This document shows positions 53,210-61,689 of a stretch of 64,000 nt of DNA, piece after piece. Source of the stretch: Actinobacteria bacterium OV320. Lineage in GTDB: Bacteria > Actinomycetota > Actinomycetes > Streptomycetales > Streptomycetaceae. The translations under genes were made by a program, and so were the position numbers. Positions within the stretch are counted from its first letter, which is position 1. The number at the start of each line of letters is the position of its first letter. The notes below the pieces were generated by a model. It saw only the letters and a list, made by a program, of their open reading frames with translations, did no database searches and was not told the origin of the DNA. The stretch is from the NCBI GenBank assembly GCA_001298545.1, contig LJCX01000021.1, forward strand, positions 1 through 64,000, given 5' to 3'.

Positions 53210-54601
53210 ATGAACGAGACACGTGGGAAGAAATGGTCGCTGCCGCACATCGGCCCGGCGCAGCGGGACGCCGTCGCTCGCGCACGGGGCTGGGCGCGGC
53301 TCGCCCTGGTGCTGGTCGCCGCCTGTGTCGCGGTGGTGATGGCGGGCGCCGGATCCGGCGGCTGGCTGGTCCTGTTCATCGGGTTCGTCCTCCTCGCGCT
53401 GGCGGGGGCGGGCGTGTGGTGGATGCTGGCGCACCGGGGCGGCGCCCGGCTGCTCGGCGGGCTGGTGGCCGTCACCGCGCCGGTGGGCGTCGTGGTGCTG
53501 TACGCCCTGTCCGGTCTGTGGCCGGTGGCGGTGGGGGCACTCGCGCTGTGGGCCGGGGCCCTGGGCTCGGCGCGGGCCTCGCTGCGCAGCGTGCGCCGTC
53601 CCAAGGGCATGCACGGCCGGAAGACCCCGCCGCCGCGCCGGCCGGTCCTGATCATGAACGTGCGCTCGGGCGGCGGCAAGGTGGTCAAGCACGGTCTCGT
53701 CGAGCGCGCCGAGGCGCTCGGTGCCCGGGTGGTCGTGCTCGGCACCGACGAAACCTACACCGACCCGGAGGCGGAGGCCCGGCAGGCCGTCGCCGAGGGC
53801 GCCGACCTGCTCGGCGTCGCGGGCGGTGACGGCACCCAGGCACTGGTCGCGGCCGTCGCCGCCGAACACGACGTGCCCTTCCTGGTGATCGCCGCCGGCA
53901 CCCGCAACCACTTCGCCATGGACCTCGGCCTCGACCGCACCGACCCCACCCGCAGCCTCGACGCCCTCACCAACGGCGTCGAACTCCGCGTGGACCTCGG
54001 CGACGTCGGCGGGCGGGCCTTCGTCAACACCGTCTCCTTCGGGGCGTACGCGGAGATAGTGCAGAGCCCCGACTACCGCGACGCCAAGGCCGCCACCGCA
54101 CTCGACCATCTGCCCGACCTGCTCCAGGGCGAGGCCGGCCCGACCCTGGACGTCCAGACGGACGACACCCACGTGCGCGCGCCGCAGGCCCTGCTGGTCA
54201 GCAACAACGCCTACGCCCGCGCCGACCCGCTCGGCGGCGGACGCCGGCCCCGGCTGGACGCCGGACTGCTCGGGGTGATCGGCATCCGGGTGGAGGGCGC
54301 GGCCCAGGCCGCCGAACTCGCGCTGCTCGGCGAGCGCGCGGGCAGCATCACCTCGGTGACGTCCCGGCGCGTCGTCGTCGGGGCGGACCGCGAGCGCATC
54401 GCGGTGGCCGTCGACGGCGAGGCGCTCGAACTGGCCACCCCCGTCGTGTGCACGGTACGGCCCGCCGTGCTGCGGGTCCGGGTGCCCCGGCACCGCCCCG
54501 GCGCGGCCTACGCGCCGCCCACGGTCGACTGGCGGCGCATCGTCCGCCTCGCGCTCGGCCATACCGACTCTCGTACGATCAAGGAGGCCTACGATGTCTG
54601 A
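53210..54601 (+). CDS. diacylglycerol kinase-like lipid kinase with membrane helices
   Basis: The 463-residue protein begins with four hydrophobic helices (about 25-125; LALVLVAACVAVVMAGAGSG first). The DAGK/YegS catalytic domain follows: RRPVLIMNVRSGGGKVVKHG, LLGVAGGDGTQALVAAVAA (the GGDGT ATP motif), VIAAGTRNHFAMDLGLDRTD and VNTVSFGAYAEIVQ. It would phosphorylate a lipid such as diacylglycerol or undecaprenol. It overlaps the PAP2 phosphatase gene by eight bases, pairing a lipid kinase with a lipid phosphatase. ATG 53210 was chosen as the first in frame after the TPR stop; its ribosome site is weak. Confidence 0.85.
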   Translation: MNETRGKKWSLPHIGPAQRDAVARARGWARLALVLVAACVAVVMAGAGSGGWLVLFIGFVLLALAGAGVWWMLAHRGGARLLGGLVAVTAPVGVVVLYALSGLWPVAVGALALWAGALGSARASLRSVRRPKGMHGRKTPPPRRPVLIMNVRSGGGKVVKHGLVERAEALGARVVVLGTDETYTDPEAEARQAVAEGADLLGVAGGDGTQALVAAVAAEHDVPFLVIAAGTRNHFAMDLGLDRTDPTRSLDALTNGVELRVDLGDVGGRAFVNTVSFGAYAEIVQSPDYRDAKAATALDHLPDLLQGEAGPTLDVQTDDTHVRAPQALLVSNNAYARADPLGGGRRPRLDAGLLGVIGIRVEGAAQAAELALLGERAGSITSVTSRRVVVGADRERIAVAVDGEALELATPVVCTVRPAVLRVRVPRHRPGAAYAPPTVDWRRIVRLALGHTDSRTIKEAYDV

Positions 54602-55166
54602 CCGCCTGCCGAAGCTCCCGACCTCGCATCTGGTCCGTGACCTCGCGACCATGGACCAGGCCCTGTACGAGACGGTCACCGTGACCAGAACGCCCACCCT
54701 GGACAGCGCGCTGCGCCGGCTGTCCGCGGCCGCCGACCACTCCAAGCTGTCCTTCGGGGTCGCCGCCGGGCTCGCCCTGTGCGGCCGCCGCCCGCGCCGT
54801 GCCGCCGTGCTCGGGGTCGCGGCGATCGGGGTCGCCTCGGCCACGGCCAACCTGCTCGGCAAGAAGCTCGTACGCCGGCCGCGACCGCACCGTGCCGAGG
54901 ACTCGCCGTTCCCGGGGCGGCACGTGCCGATGCCGCAGTCCGCGTCCTTCCCGTCCGGGCACACCGCCTCGGCCGTCGCCTTCGCCGCCGCGGTCGGCCC
55001 GACCCTGCCGGTCTCCGCGGTCCCGCTCGGCCTGCTCGCCTGCGCGGTGGGCTACTCGCGGGTCCACACCGGCGTGCACTACCCGGGCGACGTCGTGGCC
55101 GGAGCGCTGCTGGGCACGGGCTCGGCGGCGCTGGTCCTGGCGCTCACCGCCCGTAAGGACGCCTGA
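54594..55166 (+). CDS. PAP2-superfamily membrane phosphatase
   Basis: The 190-residue membrane protein has all three PAP2 motifs: KKLVRRPRPHR, SFPSGHTASAVAF, and YSRVHTGVHYPGDVVAG with the catalytic His. Helices include AAVLGVAAIGVASATANLLG and GTGSAALVLALTA. It would dephosphorylate phosphatidate or isoprenyl diphosphates. Translationally coupled to the kinase upstream (ATG inside its last codons). AAGGAGG precedes the ATG. Confidence 0.9.
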   Translation: MSDRLPKLPTSHLVRDLATMDQALYETVTVTRTPTLDSALRRLSAAADHSKLSFGVAAGLALCGRRPRRAAVLGVAAIGVASATANLLGKKLVRRPRPHRAEDSPFPGRHVPMPQSASFPSGHTASAVAFAAAVGPTLPVSAVPLGLLACAVGYSRVHTGVHYPGDVVAGALLGTGSAALVLALTARKDA

Positions 55167-55176
55167 GAGAGCCGGG

Positions 55177-55192
55177 AGGCCCGAGCGGGCCT
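55177..55192. terminator. shared hairpin between convergent genes
   Basis: AGGCCCGAGCGGGCCT (perfect seven-bp arms, two-base loop) sits just after the PAP2 stop and touches the stop of the convergent methyltransferase, so it may end both transcripts. Confidence 0.6.
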
Positions 55193-55868
55193 ACTCCCTG
55201 CCGCAGTGGAGGAAGAGGTGGGGCTCCGGCACGGCCTCGGGATGGTCGGGGGTGAACAGCACGTTCTCCTCGGCCAGCACGGTCAGGCCGGCCCCGGTGA
55301 CCACGTCGACGAGAGCGTCGCCGGCGAAGCTGGTCACCCGCACGGGCTGCCCCATGAACACGGCGTCGACACCCGCCACGTCCAACGGCACGGTGGCGAG
55401 CGCGAGACTGCCTCCCGGCCGGAGCGCCCGGGCCAGCCGCCCGATCAGCTCGGACTGCTGCGCCCGGTCCAGCTGAAGCAGCGAGAAGTACACGCAGACC
55501 GCGTCCAACGAGCCTTCTTTCAGGGGAAGTTCACGTGCGTCGAGGCACCGGAACTCCGCCTCGGGCACCTGTCGGGCGGCCAGCTCCACCATGACGGGGG
55601 AGACGTCGACGCCGAGCACGTGGTGGCCCGCCCGGGCGAGGGTCTCGGCCGTCGGCCGCCCCGTCCCGCTGCCGACATCCAGCACCCGACCACCTGGGGC
55701 GAGCCGCCCCAGCAGCCACTCCAGGGATCTGCGGTGCGCCTCCGAGTGCGCGAACGCCTTCTCGTACACGGGCCCCAGCGCGTCGAACACCCGCGCCGCA
55801 CGCTGCCCGCCGTCCTCGCCGACCAAGCCGGTTCCCTTCGTGGTGGTGTGTGAGTCCCGCGCCGCCAT
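55191..55868 (-). CDS. SAM-dependent class I methyltransferase
   Basis: From ATG 55868 the 225-residue protein has the SAM-binding motif I GGRVLDVGSGTGRPTAETLA, the acidic end of strand two (VLGVDVSPVMV), ECRCLDARELPLKEGSLDAV-like motif III (FRCLDARELPLKEGSLDAVC) and LARALRPGGSLALATVPLD. This is a methyltransferase-11/25 type; acceptor unknown. ATG 55868 keeps the family's usual start; an upstream ATG at 55916 is in frame. Confidence 0.85.
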   Translation of the reverse strand: MAARDSHTTTKGTGLVGEDGGQRAARVFDALGPVYEKAFAHSEAHRRSLEWLLGRLAPGGRVLDVGSGTGRPTAETLARAGHHVLGVDVSPVMVELAARQVPEAEFRCLDARELPLKEGSLDAVCVYFSLLQLDRAQQSELIGRLARALRPGGSLALATVPLDVAGVDAVFMGQPVRVTSFAGDALVDVVTGAGLTVLAEENVLFTPDHPEAVPEPHLFLHCGRE

Positions 55869-55971
55869 GGTGCACCGGTCAGGACCTCGCGTTCCGGGAA
55901 ACGGCCGGAATCGCATTTTCCACTACCGTAAGTAACATGGTCCAATCCTCTTGACGCGGGCCTACTGGTGA

Positions 55972-56190
<219 letters not shown>

Positions 56191-56202
56191 GGGCGGAGCG
56201 GC

Positions 56203-57399
56203 TCACCTCGCCGACCTCGGCACGGTCACCGTCAGTTCCCGGATCTCGTAGCCGCCGATCTCGTCCTTGAACGACACCCGCGGCCGGCCGGTCATCCGCA
56301 GGCCGTCCAGTGCGAAGAGCCGGCTGAGCAGGACGTCCGCCTCCAGGACGGCGACCGCGGCGCCCGGACAGCGGTGGGCGCCGTCGCCGAAGGCGAGCCC
56401 CGCCGGCCCCGGCCCCAGCTCCCGCAGCCGGCCCGGCCGCAACAGGTCCGGGTCGCGGCCCACGGCGTCCGGGTCCGCGTTGGCCTCGTCGACGAAGACG
56501 GTGAGCAGCTCACCGGCTCCGATCGACGCCTCACCGACCCGCATCGGCGCGGTGGCCCGACGGGCCAGGCGCCCCACGGCCGGCTCGAGCCGAAGGATCT
56601 CCCGGAGCAGATCCAGCCGCTCCGGCTCCTCGGCCGCGCGATACCGGGCGAGCAGCTCCGGGTCGTCGAACAGATGCCAGGCGGCGACGCAGATGAACTC
56701 GCGGGTGGTGACCATGCCCGCCGCCGCGTACGTCAGGCACTCGCCGAGGATCTCCGCGCCCGAGCATCCCTCGGCCAGCAGATGGGAGATCAGGTCGTCC
56801 CGCTCCTGCTTCCGGTGCGCGCGGACCGCGGGGCGGACGTCGGCGAGATGGATGCGCAGCCAGTTCGTGTTCTGGCGCAGCAGCCAGTAGAGACCCCGGA
56901 GGCTGGTCAGCCCCGGCTGTCCGAACTCCTCGGGGAAGAAGCGCTCCAGCCTGGACTTGAGTCCCGGGCGGCTGTGGGTGAGCCCGATGATGTCGCTCAC
57001 CACCTCGATCGCCATGGTGAAGCTCAGGTCGGACAGCTGTGCCGTACCGGCGGTCCGGAGCGCCGCAGTCTGCTCCTCGGCGACCCGCGTCATCAGCTCG
57101 CGGTAGTGCTCGTCCACGCGCCGCGGGGTGAAGAACCGGGCGGTCTGCCGCCGCTGTTCGCGGTGTCCGGGACCGTCCTGGTAGAGCACGGGACGGCGGA
57201 CGCGCGCCGGCAGCTTCTCCACGGTCTCGATGCCGAGTCCGGCCTGCACCGTGTCCGTGGCGCGCAGCACCTCACGGGCGGCCGCGTACCCACGGACCTC
57301 CCACGTGCCGTCCGCGCCACGGCGCACCGGGCAGCCGCCCGGCCTGCCGGGCTCGTGCTCCCGCTCGACCTTGCGCACACTCTCCCGCGCGTCCCCCAT
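56203..57399 (-). CDS. cytochrome P450
   Basis: The 398-residue enzyme has the heme-ligand signature FGDGAHRCPGAAVA, the K-helix ExxR in REILRLEP, and an I-helix ending LTYAAAGMVTTREFICVAAW in place of the usual A-G-x-D/E-T. The acid-alcohol pair is replaced by Val-Thr-Thr, so proton delivery may differ. The N-terminus (GGCPVRRGADGTWEVRGYAA) and DGPGHREQRRQTARFFTPRR are typical of bacterial class I P450s. No ferredoxin lies next to it; FprA at 35933 is a possible electron source. Substrate unknown. Confidence 0.9.
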   Translation of the reverse strand: MGDARESVRKVEREHEPGRPGGCPVRRGADGTWEVRGYAAAREVLRATDTVQAGLGIETVEKLPARVRRPVLYQDGPGHREQRRQTARFFTPRRVDEHYRELMTRVAEEQTAALRTAGTAQLSDLSFTMAIEVVSDIIGLTHSRPGLKSRLERFFPEEFGQPGLTSLRGLYWLLRQNTNWLRIHLADVRPAVRAHRKQERDDLISHLLAEGCSGAEILGECLTYAAAGMVTTREFICVAAWHLFDDPELLARYRAAEEPERLDLLREILRLEPAVGRLARRATAPMRVGEASIGAGELLTVFVDEANADPDAVGRDPDLLRPGRLRELGPGPAGLAFGDGAHRCPGAAVAVLEADVLLSRLFALDGLRMTGRPRVSFKDEIGGYEIRELTVTVPRSAR

Positions 57400-57556
57400 C
57401 GGGCCCCCGTTCGCCGCACCGGACGCCAGTGTCGCCGCGCCGGCCGTCCCCGCGATGCCCCATTACCGGCCACGCATGCACCGGCAGGCAGGCAGGCAGC
57501 GACGGAAAGGCACCGCCGGGCGTACACCTCTCTCGCCCGGCAGGACTCGCCGGACC

Positions 57557-59461
57557 TCAGGCGGGTCTGACCGCGCCGCGCAGGGCGCCCTCCCCGAACG
57601 GCAGGATCGCCTCCTCGCGGATGAACGTGCCCGGACCCGGGGCGTGGATCATCATGCCGTTGCCCGTGCACAGGCCGGTGTGGCTGAGGTCGTCGAAGAA
57701 GAAGACGAGGTCGCCGGGGCGGAGTTCGGCCAGGCTGATCCGGGTGAAGGCCTTCGCCTGGTCGATGGCGGAGCGCGGCAGCGTCACCCCGGCGGCCCGC
57801 CACGCGGCCTGCGTGAGGCTGGAGCAGTCGTAGGACTCCGGTCCCGTCGCCCCCCACAGACATGGCCGGCCGATCTGTGCGCGGGCGAAGGCGAGGGCCT
57901 TGTCCGCCTTCCCCAGATAGGCCGTCCCGGTGGTGCTGACCGTGACATCGGTGGGGGTGACGGCCGCCGGGAGGGCCTCGGGGAGCGGGGCTGCGGGGGC
58001 CGCGACACCGGCCGAGGCCGGATAACCGGCACCGGTGGTCAGTACGTCCGCCGCGGGGGCCTGGTAGCTCGGCATGGGCGCGGAGAGGGGAAGTTCGGAC
58101 GTCGCGAAGCCGGACGCTGGTACGGAGAGCGGAAGTTCGGACGTCGTGTAGCCCGACGCAGGTACGGAGAGCGGAAGTTCGGACGTCGTGTAGCCCGACG
58201 CTGGTACGGAGAGCGGAAGCTCGGACGTCGCGTAGCCCGACGCAGGTACGGAGAGGGGAAGCTCGGACGTCGCGTAGCCCGACGGCGGTACGGAGAGCGG
58301 AAGTTCGGACGTCGCGTAGCCCGACGGCGGTGTGGGGAAGGGGAGTTCCGGCGTCGGGTAGCCGGACGCGGGCGCGGCCGGGGCGGCGACGCCGGAAGTC
58401 ATGAAGCCGGATTCCGTTACGGGCATGTCGAGTTCGGACATCGCATAGCCGAACGGCGGTGTGGTGACGCCGAGTTCGGATGCCAGGTAGTCGGGTGCGG
58501 GTCCGGGCGTGGGTGCGGGGAAGGTGGTTTCGGATGTCATGAAGCCCGACGCCGGTGCGGCGAAGCCGAGTTCACCGGTCGGGAGGAGTCCGTCGCCGCC
58601 GGTCGGTGACGCCGTGCCGGGGGTGGCGGCGGGCGGCCGTCCCGCCCATGCGGCGGTGATCTCCGCGCGGAACGCCTGCTGCTCCGCGGTGTCCCAGGGC
58701 TGCTGCACCGGCTGCGCCTCGGCCGGCTGCGTCCCGATCGTGGGCAGGACGGACGTGGGCTGGGAAGACGCGGTCGGCGCGGACGCGGGCAGGGCGGGGG
58801 CGGCCATGGCGGGGGCTGCCGGCGCCGGCAGGGCCGGCAGGGGCTGGGCGAGCGCTCGCGCCAGCACCTCGCGGGCCGTGGCGAGCTTCCGCCCGATCTG
58901 CTCCTTGGTGTTCTTGAGCGTGGCCTGCCGGTCCGTGGGAGCGGCGGCGGGGGAGCCGCTCTGAGCGGGGGCGGCGGCCTGGGTGGGAACGGCGGGCAGC
59001 AGGGCCCTGGGCTCCTGGCGCGGCTCGGGTGCCGCGGGAAGGGCGGCGACGGGGCGCGCGGTCAGTTCCGGGACGCGTCGGGTGGCCGCTTCCAACTCCC
59101 GTACGACGGAGCTGTCGGCGGGCCGCTCCGGGGCGCTCGCCGGGCGCGCGGCCCGGGCCGGAGGGGCGGGCCGGCGGTCGGCCGGCAGTACGGCGGGCGT
59201 GACCGGCCCGACCCTGCCGCGGGCCACGTCGAACCACTGCTTGGCCACCGCTTCGAGCGACGGATCCGTCGCCCCGCGCCCGCTGTTGGCGACGGACGTG
59301 ACCCTTCCGCGGGTCCTGCTCGACTGGGCGCGCGTGATGTTGTAGCTGCCGGTGTCGCTCTCGGCCCGGTCGTAGAGCGAGCTGACCCGCTCCTGGATCT
59401 CCGCCCGACTCGGCTCATCGGTGTTGCTGCCTGGGGAGCGCGGGCTGCGATCCGTCGCCAT
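57557..59461 (-). CDS. NlpC/P60 cell-wall peptidase with repeat region
   Basis: From ATG 59461 the 634-residue protein has a coiled N-terminus (RAEIQERVSSLYDRAESDTG), a long Ala/Pro linker, and six 14-residue repeats like PASGYATSELPLSV (about 58082-58335). The C-terminal NlpC/P60 domain has the catalytic Cys in SYDCSSLTQAAWRAAGV and His in FDDLSHTGLCTGNGMMIHAP. Cys-His residues fit a D,L-endopeptidase of peptidoglycan. No signal peptide is apparent, so export is unclear. GGAAGGAG is the ribosome site; the leader upstream can fold into stem-loops. Confidence 0.85.
   Translation of the reverse strand: MATDRSPRSPGSNTDEPSRAEIQERVSSLYDRAESDTGSYNITRAQSSRTRGRVTSVANSGRGATDPSLEAVAKQWFDVARGRVGPVTPAVLPADRRPAPPARAARPASAPERPADSSVVRELEAATRRVPELTARPVAALPAAPEPRQEPRALLPAVPTQAAAPAQSGSPAAAPTDRQATLKNTKEQIGRKLATAREVLARALAQPLPALPAPAAPAMAAPALPASAPTASSQPTSVLPTIGTQPAEAQPVQQPWDTAEQQAFRAEITAAWAGRPPAATPGTASPTGGDGLLPTGELGFAAPASGFMTSETTFPAPTPGPAPDYLASELGVTTPPFGYAMSELDMPVTESGFMTSGVAAPAAPASGYPTPELPFPTPPSGYATSELPLSVPPSGYATSELPLSVPASGYATSELPLSVPASGYTTSELPLSVPASGYTTSELPLSVPASGFATSELPLSAPMPSYQAPAADVLTTGAGYPASAGVAAPAAPLPEALPAAVTPTDVTVSTTGTAYLGKADKALAFARAQIGRPCLWGATGPESYDCSSLTQAAWRAAGVTLPRSAIDQAKAFTRISLAELRPGDLVFFFDDLSHTGLCTGNGMMIHAPGPGTFIREEAILPFGEGALRGAVRPA
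58082..58335 (-). repeat. six 42-bp tandem repeats in the NlpC/P60 gene
   Basis: Unit codes for PASGYATSELPLSV with A/T and P/A exchanges. Copies are nearly identical at the DNA level in the middle, suggesting recent expansion. Confidence 0.85.
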
Positions 59462-59620
59462 GGAAGACGTACTCCTTCCGTCCTCCGCCTGCCGTTCGGC
59501 GGCGGAATCCGGGCGACCCTTGTTGCCAGGTGCCCCCCAAGCCCCCTGCCCTGACGGGCAGTCGTACGGCCTGGGCGTCAACTTAACCAACTTGTGTGGC
59601 TGGCGTGAAGATTGAAGCGC
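59462..59620 (-). promoter_or_regulatory. structured 5' leader of the NlpC/P60 gene
   Basis: Two hairpins are visible in the leader: CTGCCC-TGAC-GGGCAG (59547-59562) and a stem with paired CCGCC/GGCGG and GCCG/CGGC (59485-59505) just before the ribosome site. NlpC/P60 genes in Streptomyces often carry c-di-AMP (ydaO) riboswitches; the ydaO core was not clearly recognised. Confidence 0.35.
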
Positions 59621-59702
59621 CAAATGTCCGATACGTATTCGTGACCTTCGTCTCTCGTGGCCGTCAGGAGGTTTGCTCGCTGTACGGACCGTCGCGGACC
59701 GG

Positions 59703-60050
59703 TCACGAACGGGGGTCGGCCGCCTCGGTCTCCGGGCGCGGGACGCGGCCCGCGTCGTCCTGGGCCAGCAGGGAGAGCAGGGCCGCCACGCTCAGCCCCG
59801 CCTCGGCGGGGTGGCGCAGCACCTTGCCGGGCTCGACCCGGTAGGTGTTGCCCCGTCCTTCTCTCGTGTGGGACAGATAGCCGTCCTGTTCCAGGTCCGC
59901 GATGATCTTCTGGACCGCCCGTTCGGTGAGCCGGCAGTGCGCGGCGAGATCCCGGATGCGGGCGCTGTGGTTGTCGGCGATGGCCGCCAACACGCGGGCG
60001 TGGTTGGTGAGGAACGTCCATCCGTTGTGTGACTCGGGCACTCCATCCAT
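59703..60050 (-). CDS. winged helix-turn-helix regulator (MarR/ArsR-like)
   Basis: The 115-residue protein from ATG 60050 has a winged helix (HNGWTFLTNHARVLAAIADN, then IRDLAAHCRLTERAVQKIIA and DLEQDGYLSHTREGRGNTYR), a short wing and an acidic tail. It starts in the MarR-like way and is probably a dimeric repressor. It is divergent from the STAS-ANTAR gene; the shared 125-bp gap contains an AT-rich near-palindrome (about 60074-60111), a possible operator. Confidence 0.8.
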   Translation of the reverse strand: MDGVPESHNGWTFLTNHARVLAAIADNHSARIRDLAAHCRLTERAVQKIIADLEQDGYLSHTREGRGNTYRVEPGKVLRHPAEAGLSVAALLSLLAQDDAGRVPRPETEAADPRS

Positions 60051-60073
60051 GGGGCGATTGTACGGCTGGGGAT

Positions 60074-60111
60074 TCACGTATACAAAGGCCGGAACTTTAT
60101 TTCGTGTATCT
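60074..60111. promoter_or_regulatory. AT-rich promoter/operator region
   Basis: Between divergent regulator and STAS-ANTAR genes; CACGTATACAAAG and CTTTATTTCGTGTAT face each other around GCCGGAA as an imperfect dyad, in the least GC-rich segment of the area. Confidence 0.4.
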
Positions 60112-60175
60112 GTTGACGTGTGACGGGCGGCGGGTGAATCTGGAGGTGACCAGTGGACTGACCGGGGAGGCGGTC

Positions 60176-61039
60176 ATGTCGGAACCAGCTCGTGGTGTGA
60201 ACACCGGAGGCGGCGACGCCTGCACCGGCACGGAGGTGAACGGTGCGCGTCCCGTTCGCCGGGGGCCCGCGCCCCGGATCGGCGTCCGTCCGGACGGCGA
60301 CCGTGTCGTCGTGGCGATACGGGGTGAACTCGACCTCGACTCGGCCGAGCAGCTGGCACACACCCTGCGTGCGGCGCTCGGTGCCGCGGTGAGCGGGGTC
60401 GATCTGGAACTCGGCGGCGTCGAGTTCTGTGACTGCTCCGCACTGAACGTGCTGATCGGCCTGCACGAGCAGAGCCTGAAGCAGGGGAAGACGGTCGCCC
60501 TGCGTACGGTCGGCCCCGCGGTGGAACGGCTGCTGACCCTCACCGGCACCCGGATCCTGTTCGACGCCGCCGGCCCCCACGCCCCCCGCTCCGCCGGGGT
60601 CGGCGCCGGGGCCCGCGAGGGTGCGCCGGGCCGTGGTGACGCGCAGGCCACAGCCTCGGACGGCAGCGCGCCGGACGACCGCGCCCCGGACGCCGCTGCC
60701 CCGGACGACCGCGCCTTGGACGCCGGTGCCCCGGACGACCGCGCCTTGGACGCCGGTGCTCTGGACGACCTTCGCATCGAGGTCGTCCAGCTGCGGCGCG
60801 CGATGCAGACCCGTCCGGTGATCGATCTGGCCCGCGGCATCCTCATGGCGTCCTTCGGGCTGGGCGTCGAGGAGTCCTGGCGGGTCCTGGTCCTGGCCTC
60901 CCAGAACACCAACACCAAGCTGTACCACCTCGCCCGCGACCTCGTCGCCGCCGTACTGGGCGAACCGCCGGCGGACGCCGTACAGGAGCAGGTGGCCGCG
61001 GCAGTGGCCAAGGTCAGGTCGGAGGCCCCTTCGGCCTGA
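60176..61039 (+). CDS. STAS-ANTAR fusion protein
   Basis: The 287-residue protein has a STAS domain (about 40-135: VVVAIRGELDLDSAEQLAHT, then VDLELGGVEFCDCSALNVLI with the phospho-acceptor Ser in DCSALNVL), a repeat linker of 10-residue APDDRALDAG units (about 165-200) and an ANTAR domain (about 205-275: IEVVQLRRAMQTRPVIDLAR, then GILMASFGLGVEESWRVL). STAS proteins are phosphorylation-switched partners of SpoIIE phosphatases; ANTAR domains bind RNA hairpins and act as antiterminators. The fusion could tie partner switching to antitermination. GGGGAGG precedes ATG 60176. Confidence 0.87.
   Translation: MSEPARGVNTGGGDACTGTEVNGARPVRRGPAPRIGVRPDGDRVVVAIRGELDLDSAEQLAHTLRAALGAAVSGVDLELGGVEFCDCSALNVLIGLHEQSLKQGKTVALRTVGPAVERLLTLTGTRILFDAAGPHAPRSAGVGAGAREGAPGRGDAQATASDGSAPDDRAPDAAAPDDRALDAGAPDDRALDAGALDDLRIEVVQLRRAMQTRPVIDLARGILMASFGLGVEESWRVLVLASQNTNTKLYHLARDLVAAVLGEPPADAVQEQVAAAVAKVRSEAPSA
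60660..60772 (+). repeat. 30-bp tandem repeats in the STAS-ANTAR linker
   Basis: About three and a half copies of a 30-bp unit coding for APDDRALDAG; the last two full copies are near identical. Confidence 0.8.
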
Positions 61040-61161
61040 CCGGACGAGCCGGCCCGACCGCATCCAGGTCATTGAGCACGCAGTGGTGGCGGTCCCGTCG
61101 GGTGAGCGTCATGAAGACGTCGGGGCGCAGGGTGTCCAGGAAGACGTGTCGGGTTCCCTGC

Positions 61162-61193
61162 TGATGTGGCGGGTGCCGGCGCGGAAGGCATAG
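61162..61193 (+). pseudogene. possible 3' remnant of a GAF histidine kinase gene
   Basis: The last 10 codons before TAG read LMWRVPARKA against VMWRAPVREG at the end of the kinase at 26959; 25 of 32 bases match. Nothing upstream looks like a HATPase. The 61040-61160 stretch codes in reverse for TLRPDVFMTLTRRDRHHC, which I do not recognise. Confidence 0.3.
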
Positions 61194-61223
61194 GGCCATG
61201 GGGCAGCAGGGCCGGGGCAGGTG

Positions 61224-61682
61224 TCAGCCGCTCGCGGAGTCCAGTGCCGACTGGAGCGACTGGCGGTAGCCGTCACTGGTGTACGTGGCTCCAGAGACGG
61301 TGTCGATGTCGGCGCTCTGGGCCGTGAGCGCCTCTCGGGTCAGCTGCGGGATGGCGTACGCGTTGATCTGCTGGTCCCTCGGGTTCTCCTGGGGGTAGGT
61401 CACCGCGGTGACGTCGGTGAGCTTTCCGCCCTTCAGTGTGACGCGGACCTGGACGGGGCCCCAGCGGGTCTGGACCGAGTCCCCGGTGAGGGACTGCGTT
61501 CCCGTGGCGGCGGATCCGCTCGACGCGCCGGAACTGCTGGAGGGCGCGGGGGAGGACGCCAACCCGGCGACGGCCGGCGTCGTGTGCGGCTTCAGCGAAA
61601 GCAGCAGGACCATCCCGGAGACGGTCGCGGCGCTCGCCAGCACGATGCGGCGCAGCGGGCGGTTCTTCTTCAACGTGTGCAA
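61224..61682 (-). CDS. FMN-binding-domain exported/membrane protein
   Basis: The 152-residue protein has one N-terminal membrane helix (RRIVLASAATVSGMVLLLSL), a Ser/Gly linker and an FMN-binding domain (about 65-150: VQTRWGPVQVRVTLKGGKLT, then DVTAVTYPQE), with the covalent flavinylation motif SGATYTS (S/T-G-A-T). FMN should be attached to Thr by an ApbE flavin transferase, not seen in this window. It is eight bases from the ferric-reductase-like gene and likely its electron partner at the outer face. Confidence 0.87.
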   Translation of the reverse strand: MHTLKKNRPLRRIVLASAATVSGMVLLLSLKPHTTPAVAGLASSPAPSSSSGASSGSAATGTQSLTGDSVQTRWGPVQVRVTLKGGKLTDVTAVTYPQENPRDQQINAYAIPQLTREALTAQSADIDTVSGATYTSDGYRQSLQSALDSASG

Positions 61683-61689
61683 GACGGCC

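Noticed and set aside
58082..58335. Regular 42-bp repeats as a CRISPR array
   Set aside because: Repeats are contiguous without unique spacers and keep an open reading frame within a peptidase gene; no cas genes nearby.
59462..59702. Definite ydaO riboswitch
   Set aside because: Hairpins are present but the conserved ydaO core could not be aligned by eye, so only a structured leader is reported.
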